A stretch of DNA of 64,000 nt from Nitrospirillum amazonense (GCF_007828045.1 NZ_VITN01000016.1:89355-153354), one strand, 5' to 3'; positions 32,565 through 41,628 are shown, counted from the first letter of the stretch. Numbers and translations are program-made. Notes: a model not told the origin generated them from the sequence alone.

Positions 32565-34499
32565 ATGTTCAACGCGATCGATAGGGACGCCGAGCGCCAG
32601 CGCGTCATGAACCGCCGCACGCTGGTGCTGGGCGGGCTGAAGGCCGGTGCCTTGTCCGCCCTGGTGGCGCGCCTCTACTACCTGCAGATCCTGGAGGGCG
32701 ACCACTACACCACCCTGGCCGAGGACAACCGCATCTCCCTGCGCCTGCTGGCGCCGTCGCGCGGCACCATCGTCGATCGCAGCGGCGTGCCCTTGGCGGT
32801 GAACGAGCAAAACTTCCGCGCCGTGCTGGTGTCCGAGCGCACCGACGACGTGGATGAGACGCTGGACAAGGTGGTCAAGCTGCTGCCACTGACCGATGCC
32901 GACCGCCGCCGCATCCTGCGCGATGTCGACCGCCTGCGCTCCTTCGCGCCCGTGACCCTGCGTGAGAACCTGACCTGGGACCAGGTCTCGGCCATCGAGG
33001 TGAACCTGCCCGACCTGCCCGGCGTCTCCATCGAGGTGGGGCAGGTACGCTCCTATCCCTTCGGGGAGCAGGCGGCCCACATCCTGGGCTATGTCGGCGT
33101 GGTGTCGGAGCAGGAACTGCAGAACGCCCGCGATCCGCTGCTGTCCCTGCCGGGCTTCCGCATCGGCAAGAGCGGCATCGAGCGCAAGCACGACCTGGCC
33201 CTGCGCGGCACCGCCGGCACCAGCCAGCTGGAGGTCAACGCCGTGGGCCGGGTGGTGCGTGAGCTGGCGCGCAACGATGGCCAGCCGGGCCACCAGGTGA
33301 CGCTGACCATCGACGCCAAGTTGCAGTATTACGCCCAGCAGCGCCTGGCGGAGCATGAGAGCGCCGCCGCCGTGGTGCTGGACGTGCAGACCGGCGGCAT
33401 CCTGGCGCTGGCCTCCCACCCCAGCTTCGACCCCAACCAGTTCGCCATGGGGATCCCGCAGGATCTCTATGACAGCCTGATCAAGAACGAGGCCTCGCCC
33501 CTGACCAACAAGGTGGTGGCCGGCCACTACGCCCCGGGCTCCACCTTCAAGCCCATGACGGCGCTGGCTGGGCTGGAGGCGGGGGTGGACCCCACCCACC
33601 GCGTCTTCTGCCCCGGGCACTACGATTTCGGCGGCCACACCTTCCACTGCTACAAGAAGGGCGGCCACGGCCCCGTCGATATGCACGACGCCATCCGCAT
33701 GTCCTGCGACGTCTATTTCTACGACCTGGCGCGGCGCATCGGCGTGGACCGCATCGCCGACATGGCCCGCCGTTTCGGCCTGGGCGACCGCACCGACCTG
33801 GACCTGCCGGGCGAGAAGACGGGCATCATTCCCGACACCAAGTGGAAGCGCCGCACCTACAAGGAAAATTGGTACGACGGCGAAACGTTAAGCGTGGCCA
33901 TTGGCCAGGGCTACGTCACCGCCACCCCCATCCAGCTGGCGGTGATGTGCGCCCGCCTGGCCAGCGGCGGCAAGGCGGTGAAGCCCCACCTGACCAAGGC
34001 GGTGGAGCAGGAATACACCGAGCAGACAGCCTGGCCCGACATCGGGGTGAAGCCGGAATTCATCCAGCGCGTCCTGGCCGGCATGGCGGGCGTCACCTCG
34101 GCCGGCGGCACCGCCTACGCCGCCCGCATCACCCAGCCGGGGTTCGAGATGGGCGGCAAGTCGGGCACCGCCCAGGTCAAGCGCATCACCATGGCGGAGC
34201 GCAACGCCGGCCTGCTGAAGGCCGAGCGGCCCTGGAAGGACCGCGACAACGCCCTGTTCATCGCCTTCGCGCCGGTGCAGGCCCCGCGCTACGCCTGCGC
34301 CATCATCGTGGAGCACGGTGTGGGCGGCAGCTCGGTGGCCGCCCCCATCGCCCGCGACCTGCTGCTGGAAATCCAGCTGATGGAAGCCGCCCGGGCGCAG
34401 CAGGCCGATGCCGGTGCCGCCCCGTCCGCACCCATCCAAGTCACGCCTACCCAAGTCACTGCCGCCCCCGCCCTGCCCGGGGAAGGAACGCCGCGATGA
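32565..34499 (+). CDS. mrdA: Penicillin-binding protein 2 (elongasome transpeptidase)
   Basis: Class B PBP that cross-links peptidoglycan during lateral growth; 644 residues. One N-terminal membrane anchor (VLGGLKAGALSALVARLYYL, about 20-39), a PBP dimerisation domain, then the transpeptidase domain with S326 in PGSTFKP, S380-C-D382 and K532-SGTAQ. SxD rather than SxN is normal for PBP2. The C-terminal 45 residues are Ala/Pro/Thr-rich. The ATG follows GAGGGGGT by about 12 bases, a rather long spacing. The rodA start overlaps its stop by four bases. It should act with RodA and MreBCD. Confidence 0.96.
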   Translation: MFNAIDRDAERQRVMNRRTLVLGGLKAGALSALVARLYYLQILEGDHYTTLAEDNRISLRLLAPSRGTIVDRSGVPLAVNEQNFRAVLVSERTDDVDETLDKVVKLLPLTDADRRRILRDVDRLRSFAPVTLRENLTWDQVSAIEVNLPDLPGVSIEVGQVRSYPFGEQAAHILGYVGVVSEQELQNARDPLLSLPGFRIGKSGIERKHDLALRGTAGTSQLEVNAVGRVVRELARNDGQPGHQVTLTIDAKLQYYAQQRLAEHESAAAVVLDVQTGGILALASHPSFDPNQFAMGIPQDLYDSLIKNEASPLTNKVVAGHYAPGSTFKPMTALAGLEAGVDPTHRVFCPGHYDFGGHTFHCYKKGGHGPVDMHDAIRMSCDVYFYDLARRIGVDRIADMARRFGLGDRTDLDLPGEKTGIIPDTKWKRRTYKENWYDGETLSVAIGQGYVTATPIQLAVMCARLASGGKAVKPHLTKAVEQEYTEQTAWPDIGVKPEFIQRVLAGMAGVTSAGGTAYAARITQPGFEMGGKSGTAQVKRITMAERNAGLLKAERPWKDRDNALFIAFAPVQAPRYACAIIVEHGVGGSSVAAPIARDLLLEIQLMEAARAQQADAGAAPSAPIQVTPTQVTAAPALPGEGTPR

Positions 34500-35650
34500 T
34501 CAATCTCGACATGGGCCTGGACCCCCAGTCCAACATGAGCCTGGGGGAGAAGCTGGGCCAGATCAGCTGGAGCCTGGTGCTGCTGATCACGGCCGTGGCC
34601 TGCATCGGCTTCGCCATGCTCTATTCCGCCGCCAACGGCAACTTCGACCCCTGGGCCACGCGCCAGATCATGCGCTTCGCCGTGGGCCTGGTGCTGATGC
34701 TGGTGGTGGCGCTGATCGACATCCGCCTCTGGCTGAAGTTTTCCTACTTCCTCTACGGCATCGCCTTTTTCCTGCTGATCGTGGTCGAGGTCATGGGCCA
34801 CGTCGGCATGGGCGCGCAGCGCTGGATCGACCTCGGCTTCATGCAGCTGCAGCCGTCCGAGTTGATGAAGGTGACGCTGGTGATGGCGCTGGCGCGCTAT
34901 TTCCACGGCGCCTCGCTGGAGGACACCGGCCGCATCACCTTCCTGATCCCGGCCCTGGTCATGATCGTGGCGCCCGTCTGCCTGGTGCTGCTGCAGCCCA
35001 ACCTGGGCACCTCGCTCATGCTGCTGATGGTGTCGGGCGCCATCTTCTGGCTGGTGGGCGTGCGGCTGTGGAAGTTCGCCCTGGTCATCGGCAGCGTCCT
35101 GGCCGCCATCCCGGTCATCTGGCACTTCATGCACGACTACCAGAAGAACCGGGTGAACACCTTCCTGAACCCCGAGAACGATCCCCTGGGGCATGGCTAC
35201 CACATCATGCAGTCCAAGATCGCCCTGGGTTCCGGCGGCATGTTCGGCAAGGGCTTCCTCATGGGCTCGCAAAGCCACCTGAACTTCCTGCCGGAAAAGC
35301 AGACCGACTTCATCTTCACCATGCTGGCGGAGGAGATGGGCATGGTGGGGGCGCTGGTGTTCCTGGCGATGTATGCCCTGCTGCTGGTCTACGGCTATGT
35401 CATCGCCATGCGCTGCCGGCACCAGTACGGCCGCTTGGTGGCCATGGGGCTGACGGTGAACCTGTTCCTGTACATGTTCATCAACATTGCCATGGTCATG
35501 GGCCTGATCCCCGTGGTGGGCGTCCCCCTGCCGCTGATCTCCTACGGCGGATCGTCGGCCTTGACGGTCATGATCGGCTTCGGCCTGTTGCTGTGTGTCC
35601 ATGTGCATCGGGACGTGCGCATGTCCCGCCGCGGCATGAGCGATTTCTGA
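34496..35650 (+). CDS. rodA: Peptidoglycan glycosyltransferase RodA
   Basis: SEDS-family inner-membrane polymerase that pairs with PBP2; 384 residues and about ten membrane helices. Family motifs: GAQRWIDLGFMQLQPSE (lipid II-binding WID...QPSE), LLQPNLGTSL, NPENDPLGHGYHIMQS and PLPLISYGGSS. The start at 34496 overlaps the mrdA stop (ATGA), with GGAAGGAA upstream. It ends the cluster; no clear terminator follows before the tRNA promoter at 35745. Confidence 0.97.
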   Translation: MINLDMGLDPQSNMSLGEKLGQISWSLVLLITAVACIGFAMLYSAANGNFDPWATRQIMRFAVGLVLMLVVALIDIRLWLKFSYFLYGIAFFLLIVVEVMGHVGMGAQRWIDLGFMQLQPSELMKVTLVMALARYFHGASLEDTGRITFLIPALVMIVAPVCLVLLQPNLGTSLMLLMVSGAIFWLVGVRLWKFALVIGSVLAAIPVIWHFMHDYQKNRVNTFLNPENDPLGHGYHIMQSKIALGSGGMFGKGFLMGSQSHLNFLPEKQTDFIFTMLAEEMGMVGALVFLAMYALLLVYGYVIAMRCRHQYGRLVAMGLTVNLFLYMFINIAMVMGLIPVVGVPLPLISYGGSSALTVMIGFGLLLCVHVHRDVRMSRRGMSDF

Positions 35651-35744
35651 CCATCTGGCGGGGGAAGGGGAGGAGGGCATGGCGCCCTTGCCGCCCTTTT
35701 GTTCCTGCAAGGGCGCCATGTCGATGCGCTGATGCATTTTTCTG

Positions 35745-35773
35745 TCGACAAGCGCCGCCTATCGCCGTATGAA
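35745..35773 (+). promoter_or_regulatory. Promoter of the first tRNA-Lys gene
   Basis: TCGACA (35745-35750), a 17-base spacer, and TATGAA (35768-35773), about 60 bases before the tRNA. The same two boxes with the same spacing recur before the second tRNA copy although the spacer sequence has diverged, which supports function. The leader contains a short CCGGG/CCCGG hairpin. Confidence 0.65.
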
Positions 35774-35835
35774 ACCGCCCTCACCGGGACGCAAGACCCG
35801 GCGGGCCGGCGCCACGGCGGCGGCCTTCGAGGGGC

Positions 35836-35911
<76 letters not shown>

Positions 35912-36083
35912 CTCCCCTTTCCCGTGATATCTTCAAGATTACGCCCGGACTGTGAGGTCGGGGTTATTGGCGCTGGCGCTTTCGGCTAAGCCCTTATGAT
36001 TCCCTCCATTTCAGGCCGCCCAGGCCGCATGGGTGCCATTCGCCCGCGCCGGGTGGCAGCGCGTTTTTCCTGTCATTTTTCTA

Positions 36084-36112
36084 TCGACAAGCCCGCGCCG
36101 GGACGCTACAAA
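36084..36112 (+). promoter_or_regulatory. Promoter of the second tRNA-Lys gene
   Basis: TCGACA (36084-36089), a 17-base spacer, and TACAAA (36107-36112), equivalent to the boxes before copy 1. Both tRNAs thus seem to have their own promoter. Confidence 0.65.
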
Positions 36113-36173
36113 GCGCGCCTCACCGGGACGCAAGACCCGGCGGCCGGCGCCACGGCGGCGGCTCATGAGGGGC

Positions 36174-36249
<76 letters not shown>

Positions 36250-36286
36250 CTCCTCTTAAATTCTTCCGACATTATTGGTCCTTGAA

Positions 36287-36319
36287 GCGCCCTATCCCAT
36301 TCGGGGTGGAGGGCGTTTT
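36287..36319 (+). terminator. Probable terminator after the tRNA-Lys genes
   Basis: GCGCCCTATCCC...GGGGTGGAGGGCG pairs with small mismatches around ATTC and is followed by TTTT, about 40 bases after the second tRNA. Confidence 0.65.
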
Positions 36320-36370
36320 GGCATGTCCGCGGATCGCGTGCGCAGCACAATGGCCGCCGCCATATTCCTA

Positions 36371-36399
36371 AAACAAAAAGGGCGCCCGGAGGCGCCCTT
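36371..36399 (-). terminator. Intrinsic terminator of the pagL-like gene
   Basis: On the minus strand AAGGGCGCC-TCCG-GGCGCCCTT, a perfect 9-bp stem with a four-base loop, is followed by TTTTGTTTT. It lies about 30 bases after the stop of the gene at 36428-36964. Confidence 0.9.
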
Positions 36400-36427
36400 G
36401 TGATCATCTCAGCCCTGAGGGGCTGGC

Positions 36428-36964
36428 TTACCAGCCGCCGAACAGCCAGCTGGTGGGGATGTGGTAGTAGAGGGTCACGATCTCGGAACCGGGGTTCACC
36501 TCGCCGATGCCGGCGTTGGAGATGTGGCCGAAGGACAGGCCCAGGCGGCTCTGATTCTCGAACTTGTACGAGATTTCGGCGGTGGAGCGGAATTCCACCC
36601 AGCTGCCCAGGTTCTTGCCGCTGCCGGTGCCGTAGACGCCGACGCCGAAGTTGGGCGTGAAGTCGAAGGAGCTGCCCAACGGAATGTCGAACAGGATGCC
36701 GCCCACGCCATACGCGCCGCCCTGGCCGGTGAACTCACCGCCCACCCAGGGGCTGATGCGGATCCAGCTGTTGCTGAACAGCGAGGTGTTGGGCCGGTAC
36801 TCGACGCGGTAGTCGGTCGTGTTGTGCTTCGGCCCGGTCCGCAGCACGTCGTACTCGCCGATGCCGAAGCTGAGGAAGCTGGGGGTGTCCTCGGCGAACG
36901 CCGGCGCCGCGGCTGTGACCAGCCCCAACGCCAATACCGTGGACTTCAGAAGACGCCGTATCAC
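36428..36964 (-). CDS. pagL: Lipid A 3-O-deacylase, PagL/acyloxyacyl hydrolase type
   Basis: An outer-membrane beta-barrel enzyme that removes the 3-O acyl chain of lipid A; 178 residues. Signal peptide with core VLALGLVTAAAPAFA, cut after A24. Alternating hydrophobic strands follow. The catalytic pattern is FGHISNAGIGEVNPGSE with H147, S149 and E161; the 2- and 12-residue spacings match the His-Ser-Glu triad of P. aeruginosa PagL. GTG at 36964 was chosen because AAGGA lies 8 bases upstream and the signal peptide starts cleanly; the open frame extends 66 bases further. Single gene with its own terminator. Envelope remodelling is a family inference. Confidence 0.88.
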   Translation of the reverse strand: MIRRLLKSTVLALGLVTAAAPAFAEDTPSFLSFGIGEYDVLRTGPKHNTTDYRVEYRPNTSLFSNSWIRISPWVGGEFTGQGGAYGVGGILFDIPLGSSFDFTPNFGVGVYGTGSGKNLGSWVEFRSTAEISYKFENQSRLGLSFGHISNAGIGEVNPGSEIVTLYYHIPTSWLFGGW

Positions 36965-37350
36965 GACCGCGATCCTTATTAAGAAGTTTTCAGGATGATT
37001 CCCGAATAGGCCAGGCAACTCAACGACCAAAGCAGTGACCGCTACCTTTTGCCTCGCATAGCCGACGACTGTTGCGCATATGCGACAAACAGGCGTTCAG
37101 CCACCCAGGCTACACACGCGCAAGGCCACACTCACACTCCGGGCGACGCCTTAATAGGGCCGCCCCGGTTACGATTTCATGAAAGCGCGCCGCATAGGCG
37201 CAATGCCCTCACCTTATATGGTTTCGCGGCTGCACAATATCAGGGGTATAGGCCGCAAGGCGGAGGTGGGACAGTGCCGGGCGTCACCGGGCGGAAAAAT
37301 TGGCGCGGGATGCACGACTGCCTGTCATAAAACGCCTTTAAAATCAGGAC
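36965..37350. promoter_or_regulatory. Divergent intergenic region upstream of pagL and the kinase-fusion gene
   Basis: 386 bases without a supported gene. It contains a perfect 10-base palindrome CGCATATGCG at 37075-37084 inside a longer partial dyad (TTG...CAA). AT-richer patches near 36975-37010 (the pagL side) and 37215-37345 (the other side) are probable promoter areas. A conserved operator cannot be named. Confidence 0.4.
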
Positions 37351-39033
37351 ATGGATCTGTGTCCGGCGCCCGCGAACCCGACCCTGATGGACCAGGCCGC
37401 CACGATCGCCCTGTTGGGCGATCCGGCGACCCACCAGGGTTTGGCGGTGGAGCGAATCGATACCGACAGCGCCATCATCTTCCTGGCCGGGGATCGCGCC
37501 TACAAGATACGGCGCGCCGTCCATTTCCCCCACCTGGACCTGTCCACGCCCGATCGCCGGCGCCGCGTGGCCCTGGCCGAGGTTGCCGTCAACCGGCGCA
37601 CGGCGCCGGGCTTGTATGAGGGCGTGCTGGCGGTGGTGCCGGGCGCCCATGGCCGCCTGGTGCTGGCGCCCGCCGGTTCCGGCGCGGGCGCGACACCGGC
37701 GGATCGGGGGGCGGCGGATCGGGGGACGGCGGACTGGGCGGCGGCGGTCGACTGGGTGGTGGTCATGCGCCGCTTCGCCGAATCCAGCCTGTTCGACCGC
37801 CAGGCGGAGGCCGGGTTGCTGACCCGCGACGGCATGCGGGCCGTGGCCGACGCCGTGGCCGCCCTGCATGAGAGCGCCCATGACGAGGGTATCAACCGCG
37901 CCGGCTGGCCACCCCCCGGCGGGATGGAGGCGGTGCGGACGGCGGTGACCGGCGCCCTGGGCGCGTTGCGCCAGCATCCCGATCTGTTCGACCCCCCGGC
38001 ACTGGATCGGCTGGAGCGTGGGTTGATGGCGGCCGTGGCCCGTCAAGAATGGCTGATCGAACGTCGCCGCCGCTCCGGCTATGTCCGGCCCTGCCATGGC
38101 GACCTGCAGCTGGGCAACATTTGTCTATGGGGCGGCCAGCCCACTCTGTTCGGCGCCGCCATTCTGTTGGACGAAGCCGGCGCCCCCCGGGATGGGGCCC
38201 CCCGGGATGGGGACGTGGTGGACGGGGGCCCGGCGGTCATCGACGTCTTCCACGACCTCGCCTACCTGCTGATGGATCTGGAGCACCGCCGGCTGCGGCC
38301 CTTCGCCAACCTGGTGCTGAACCGCTATTTGGAGCAGACGGGCGATTTCGCCGGCCTGGCGCTGCTGCCCCTGTTCATCAGCCTGTGCGCCGCCATCCGC
38401 GCCCACATGACGGCCAGCACGGCGGCGGCCCGGCGGCCGGTGGGGGCGGGCGCCTCCTTCCGGCGTGAGGCGGCGGCCTACCTGGACCTGGCCCTGTCCG
38501 CCCTCAATCCGCGGGCGCCGCGCCTGATCGCCATTGGCGGGCTGCCGGGGACGGGCAAGTCCACCCTGGCGCGCATGCTGGCGCCGGAGATCGGGCCCAT
38601 CCCCGGCGCCGTCATCCTGCAGTCCGAGGCGCTGCGCCGCCGCCTGCTGGACGCGCCGGAGGAGGGGACGCTGGCGGCGTCCGGCTACAGCGAGGCGGTG
38701 ACCACCCGCGTCTATGGCGAGATGGCGGGCCGCGCCGGACTGGTGCTGGAGGCCGGCCACGCCGTGGTGGCGGATGCCGTCTACGCCCGGCCGGACCAGC
38801 GGGCGGATATCGAGGCGGTGGCCCACGCAGCACCCGTGCCCTTCCTGGGCTTGTGGCTGGTGCTGAACCAGCAGCAGGCGGCCGATGAAGGCCGCCCCAA
38901 GGGCGAGCGTGGCGGCCGCGGCCTGGGGGAGATGCGCTGGGACATCCTGTCGGTGCTGGGCTCCGCCGCCGACGTGGCCCGCCGCCTGTTGAGCCAGCTG
39001 GCCCGGCCGGAGCCCTGGCGGCCCGAGGTTTAG
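37351..39033 (+). CDS. Aminoglycoside phosphotransferase-like / P-loop kinase fusion
   Basis: A 560-residue two-domain protein. The N-terminal half resembles aminoglycoside phosphotransferase-type kinases: catalytic CHGDLQLGN (H249, D251) and the metal-binding DFG-equivalent D298 in VIDVFHDLAYLL. The C-terminal half is a separate P-loop kinase with Walker A GLPGTGKST at 397-405. The combination (COG2187 plus COG0645) is widespread, with unknown substrate. Two short in-frame duplications stand out: RGAADRGTAD near 118-127, and GAPRDGAPRDG near 279-289, the latter just before D298. ATG at 37351 follows CAGGA closely; ATG at 37387 is the alternative. Confidence 0.85.
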   Translation: MDLCPAPANPTLMDQAATIALLGDPATHQGLAVERIDTDSAIIFLAGDRAYKIRRAVHFPHLDLSTPDRRRRVALAEVAVNRRTAPGLYEGVLAVVPGAHGRLVLAPAGSGAGATPADRGAADRGTADWAAAVDWVVVMRRFAESSLFDRQAEAGLLTRDGMRAVADAVAALHESAHDEGINRAGWPPPGGMEAVRTAVTGALGALRQHPDLFDPPALDRLERGLMAAVARQEWLIERRRRSGYVRPCHGDLQLGNICLWGGQPTLFGAAILLDEAGAPRDGAPRDGDVVDGGPAVIDVFHDLAYLLMDLEHRRLRPFANLVLNRYLEQTGDFAGLALLPLFISLCAAIRAHMTASTAAARRPVGAGASFRREAAAYLDLALSALNPRAPRLIAIGGLPGTGKSTLARMLAPEIGPIPGAVILQSEALRRRLLDAPEEGTLAASGYSEAVTTRVYGEMAGRAGLVLEAGHAVVADAVYARPDQRADIEAVAHAAPVPFLGLWLVLNQQQAADEGRPKGERGGRGLGEMRWDILSVLGSAADVARRLLSQLARPEPWRPEV

Positions 39034-39041
39034 GTACGGTT

Positions 39042-39129
39042 CCCTCAACGCCGGGCGACCACATCCGTGGCCTTGGCTATCCTCGCTCCGTCCTACGGTA
39101 CTCGCTGCGGGGCCGGCCGTCGTCGGCCT
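39042..39129 (-). repeat. Dispersed structured repeat, copy E
   Basis: Read on the minus strand: GGCCG-ACGA-CGGCC, then GAGGATAGCCAAG, the hairpin GGCCAC-GGAT-GTGGTC (one G-U pair), and the tail GCCCGGCGTTGAGGG, one base shorter than in other copies. It lies 8 bases after the kinase-fusion stop but in antisense to both flanking genes, the only copy so placed. Confidence 0.75.
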
Positions 39130-39259
39130 TAAGCGCTTGCCCTCCGTCTGCGCCGGGTCCACGCTTGAGGCACGTCAATGCGTGCATCCGCCTGAACGGT
39201 GAAGCTTCTCCACGATGTGCCGGCCGCCTGAGCGCCGGCGACCACAGGAGAACGGCCCC

Positions 39260-40138
39260 ATGTCCTATCGCAAGATCCTGTCCGTGCTGACCGGCGGCGC
39301 CGGTGACCGTGCGGCCCTGGCGGCGGCCTTTGCCCTGGCGCGTCCGGCCGGCGGCCACGTCCTGGGTCTGGTGCCCAACCCCGACCCGCGCGAGGCGGTG
39401 CCGGCCCTGGGCGAAGGCGTGTCGGGCGCCCTGGTCGAGGAGATCATGACCATGGTGGAGCAGGAGTCGCGCAACCACCGCACCCGCGCCCGCCAGGCCT
39501 TCGACGCCGCCCTGGCCGAGGCCGGCGCCACCCTGGCCGAGACTCCGGACGCGGTCGCTGGTGCTTCCCTGACCGGCCACTTCCGCGAGGTCGTGGGCAG
39601 CCAGGAGGATGCGGCCGTGGTCGAGGCCCGCCTGGCGGACATCAGCGTCATGGCGCAGGTGGGCGAGACGGTGGGGGGCGAGGCCCTGCTGATGCTGGAG
39701 GCCATCCTGCTGGCCAGCGCCCGGCCCCTGCTGGTCGTGCCGCCCGCCTTCCGGGCGGAAACGGGCTTGGGCCGCCGCATCCTTCTCGCCTGGAACGGCA
39801 GCCGCGAATCGACCCAGGCCGTGGCCCAGTCCTTGCCCCTGCTGAAGGCGGCGGAGGCGGTGACCGTGATCGCGGTCGAGACGGACAAGACCGAGGGCGC
39901 CGCCGGCCGCGACCTGGCCGGCTACCTCGCCTGGCACGGCATCAAGGCCCAGGTGCGGCAACCCATGGCGGAGGGGCGGCCGGTGGGCGCCCTGCTGCTG
40001 GCCACGGTGGAGGCCGCCGGCGCCGACCTGCTGGTGCTGGGCGGCTATGGTCACAGCCGCCTGCGCGAGATGATCCTGGGCGGCGTCACCCGCCATGTGC
40101 TGTACAACGCCGCCCTGCCGGTCCTGCTTGCCCACTGA
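39260..40138 (+). CDS. Universal stress protein, two UspA domains
   Basis: A 292-residue cytoplasmic protein with two tandem UspA folds (about 1-150 and 160-292). The first starts SYRKILSVLTGGAGD, is divergent, and lacks the ATP motif. The second starts RRILLAWNGSRESTQA and ends with the nucleotide-binding pattern GGYGHSRLREMILGGVTRHV. ATG at 39260 follows CAGGAG by about 10 bases. Monocistronic, with repeat copy E upstream and a 245-base gap downstream. A stress role is a family inference. Confidence 0.9.
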   Translation: MSYRKILSVLTGGAGDRAALAAAFALARPAGGHVLGLVPNPDPREAVPALGEGVSGALVEEIMTMVEQESRNHRTRARQAFDAALAEAGATLAETPDAVAGASLTGHFREVVGSQEDAAVVEARLADISVMAQVGETVGGEALLMLEAILLASARPLLVVPPAFRAETGLGRRILLAWNGSRESTQAVAQSLPLLKAAEAVTVIAVETDKTEGAAGRDLAGYLAWHGIKAQVRQPMAEGRPVGALLLATVEAAGADLLVLGGYGHSRLREMILGGVTRHVLYNAALPVLLAH

Positions 40139-40383
40139 CATGCGTCATTATGACGCGGCTTGGCGCCCGGCGATCCCGGGAGATTGATTGTCACGTCGGC
40201 GGTTTCGCCCGTCGAAACAAGGAGCTATCGCCGCAGACTGCATATGTAGGAAATTCGCCGGGCTGCCACTATTAATGCGTTAATGCGAAGCATTATTGCT
40301 CACGATCATCGCTTTGGCATACCTCTGAAGCGCTAGAGCGGGCTGCCCGCCGGGCGGTCTGCATAAGACATGGGGGTAAGTTG

Positions 40384-41004
40384 ATGATCAGGATTGTCGC
40401 CGCGTTCGCGGCGGTTTCCATGCTGGCCGGTTGCGCGCTGTCCGAAGACGTCGCGACCGTGAAGTACGTTCCCACCAAGGCCGAGGTCGTCGCCGACGCC
40501 AAGCCGGTGGGCTTGACCGTGGTGGACGCGCGTACCTCCGACCGCAACCGCATCTCCGCCAAGATCAATGGTTTCGGCACCGAAATGGCGGCCATCCGCT
40601 CCGACAAGGACGTGCCGACCATCGTGACCGACGCGCTGAAGGTTGAGTTGGAGACGCGCGGCTTTCACGTTCAGGCGGGTGGCCGTCCCCTCACCGTCTC
40701 TATCAACCAATTCTACAACCAGTACGGTGCCGGCGTGTTCTCCGGTACGGCCAACGGTGACGTCAACCTGACGGTTTCGGTGGGGACCGGCGCGGGGGCG
40801 CCTGCCTTCACCCAGACCTATGCCGGCACGGCGAAGAAGACCATCCTGATGGCCAATGGCTCCAACGCGGCTGAAACTGTCGCCAGCGCGTTGAATGACG
40901 CTCTGGCCAAGATGTTCGCCGATCCTGCCTTCGTGGCCACGCTGACCGGCAAGCAGTCGTCAGTCGTGGCGGCGCCGGTTGCTGCGGGCGGCCCTACAAG
41001 CTGA
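40384..41004 (+). CDS. YajG-like lipoprotein
   Basis: A 206-residue lipoprotein with signal peptide and lipobox MLAGC (cysteine 17). The mature part has the layout of the YajG family: a short N-terminal strand (KPVGLTVVDARTSDRN), the polar NRISAKINGFGTEMAAIRS segment, VTDALKVELETRGF, and a beta-rich C-terminal half. ATG at 40384 follows GGGGGT by 6 bases; the TTG directly before it is less likely. The role in E. coli is also unknown. It converges with another lipoprotein gene 50 bases away. Confidence 0.82.
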   Translation: MIRIVAAFAAVSMLAGCALSEDVATVKYVPTKAEVVADAKPVGLTVVDARTSDRNRISAKINGFGTEMAAIRSDKDVPTIVTDALKVELETRGFHVQAGGRPLTVSINQFYNQYGAGVFSGTANGDVNLTVSVGTGAGAPAFTQTYAGTAKKTILMANGSNAAETVASALNDALAKMFADPAFVATLTGKQSSVVAAPVAAGGPTS

Positions 41005-41054
41005 TGACGGCGGAGGGCGGCGGACGGGCGTCGCCGCCCGCCCGCCTTCCTGGC

Positions 41055-41576
41055 TCAGTGGCTCTGCGGCTTCGTCTCGGCTTTGAAGGCCTGGTCGCAG
41101 ACTTGGTTGGCGAAGGCTTGGGCCATCTGGCCTTCAGCACCGCTGAGGCCGATGGCCCCCAGCACGCCACCGCCGCCCACCGAGCGGTTGACATCATAGT
41201 CGCCAACCAAGGCGCCGTTCGCCGGGTCGAACAACTGGACGGAACCGCGGACGATGTTGGAATCGCCCAGCAGCAGGGCCCGTCCGGCGTTCTCACCATT
41301 GAAGCGGGCGACACGGGCCTCCACGCGCAGGGGATGGCTGCCCTTGGCGCACTTGGTCAGTTCCGTACGCAAGGCCAGTTCCAGCTTGGCCTTGAACTCG
41401 GGCGTGGCATCGGGGGGCAGGGCCTTGATCTCGATGTCGGAGACGTAGCTGTCATGCGCCAGCGTGACGGGCAGGGCCTTCACCGCTTCGCTGCTGCTGA
41501 AGGGCACGCAGCCGGCCGCCAGGGGCAGGATAAAAAAAGGGAGCCACATTGGCCCGTTCATTTTCAGGAATGTCAT
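41055..41576 (-). CDS. Hypothetical lipoprotein
   Basis: A 173-residue protein with signal peptide (MWLPFFILPLAAGC) and lipobox cysteine at 23. The mature region contains SDIEIKALPPDATPEFKAKL, a helical ELALRTELTKCAKG, a beta region VEARVARFNGENAGRALLLG, and GSVQLFDPANGALVGDYDVN, then a glycine-rich GGGGVLGAIG. The pattern is seen in alphaproteobacterial proteins of unknown function; I cannot name a family. It is convergent with the YajG-like lipoprotein, and its upstream region is unusually AT-rich with a perfect dyad. Confidence 0.8.
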   Translation of the reverse strand: MTFLKMNGPMWLPFFILPLAAGCVPFSSSEAVKALPVTLAHDSYVSDIEIKALPPDATPEFKAKLELALRTELTKCAKGSHPLRVEARVARFNGENAGRALLLGDSNIVRGSVQLFDPANGALVGDYDVNRSVGGGGVLGAIGLSGAEGQMAQAFANQVCDQAFKAETKPQSH

Positions 41577-41607
41577 GGCGCCCGTCGTGATGGAAAAGTA
41601 ATCTTGG

Positions 41608-41628
41608 CCTTATATATTCAATATAAGG
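41608..41628. promoter_or_regulatory. AT-rich inverted repeat upstream of the hypothetical lipoprotein
   Basis: CCTTATAT-ATTCA-ATATAAGG, a perfect 8-bp dyad with five bases between, lies 32-52 bases upstream of the minus-strand start at 41576, where the promoter should be. It sits in an AT-rich patch that contrasts with the surrounding high GC. A regulator site overlapping the promoter is inferred. Confidence 0.5.
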
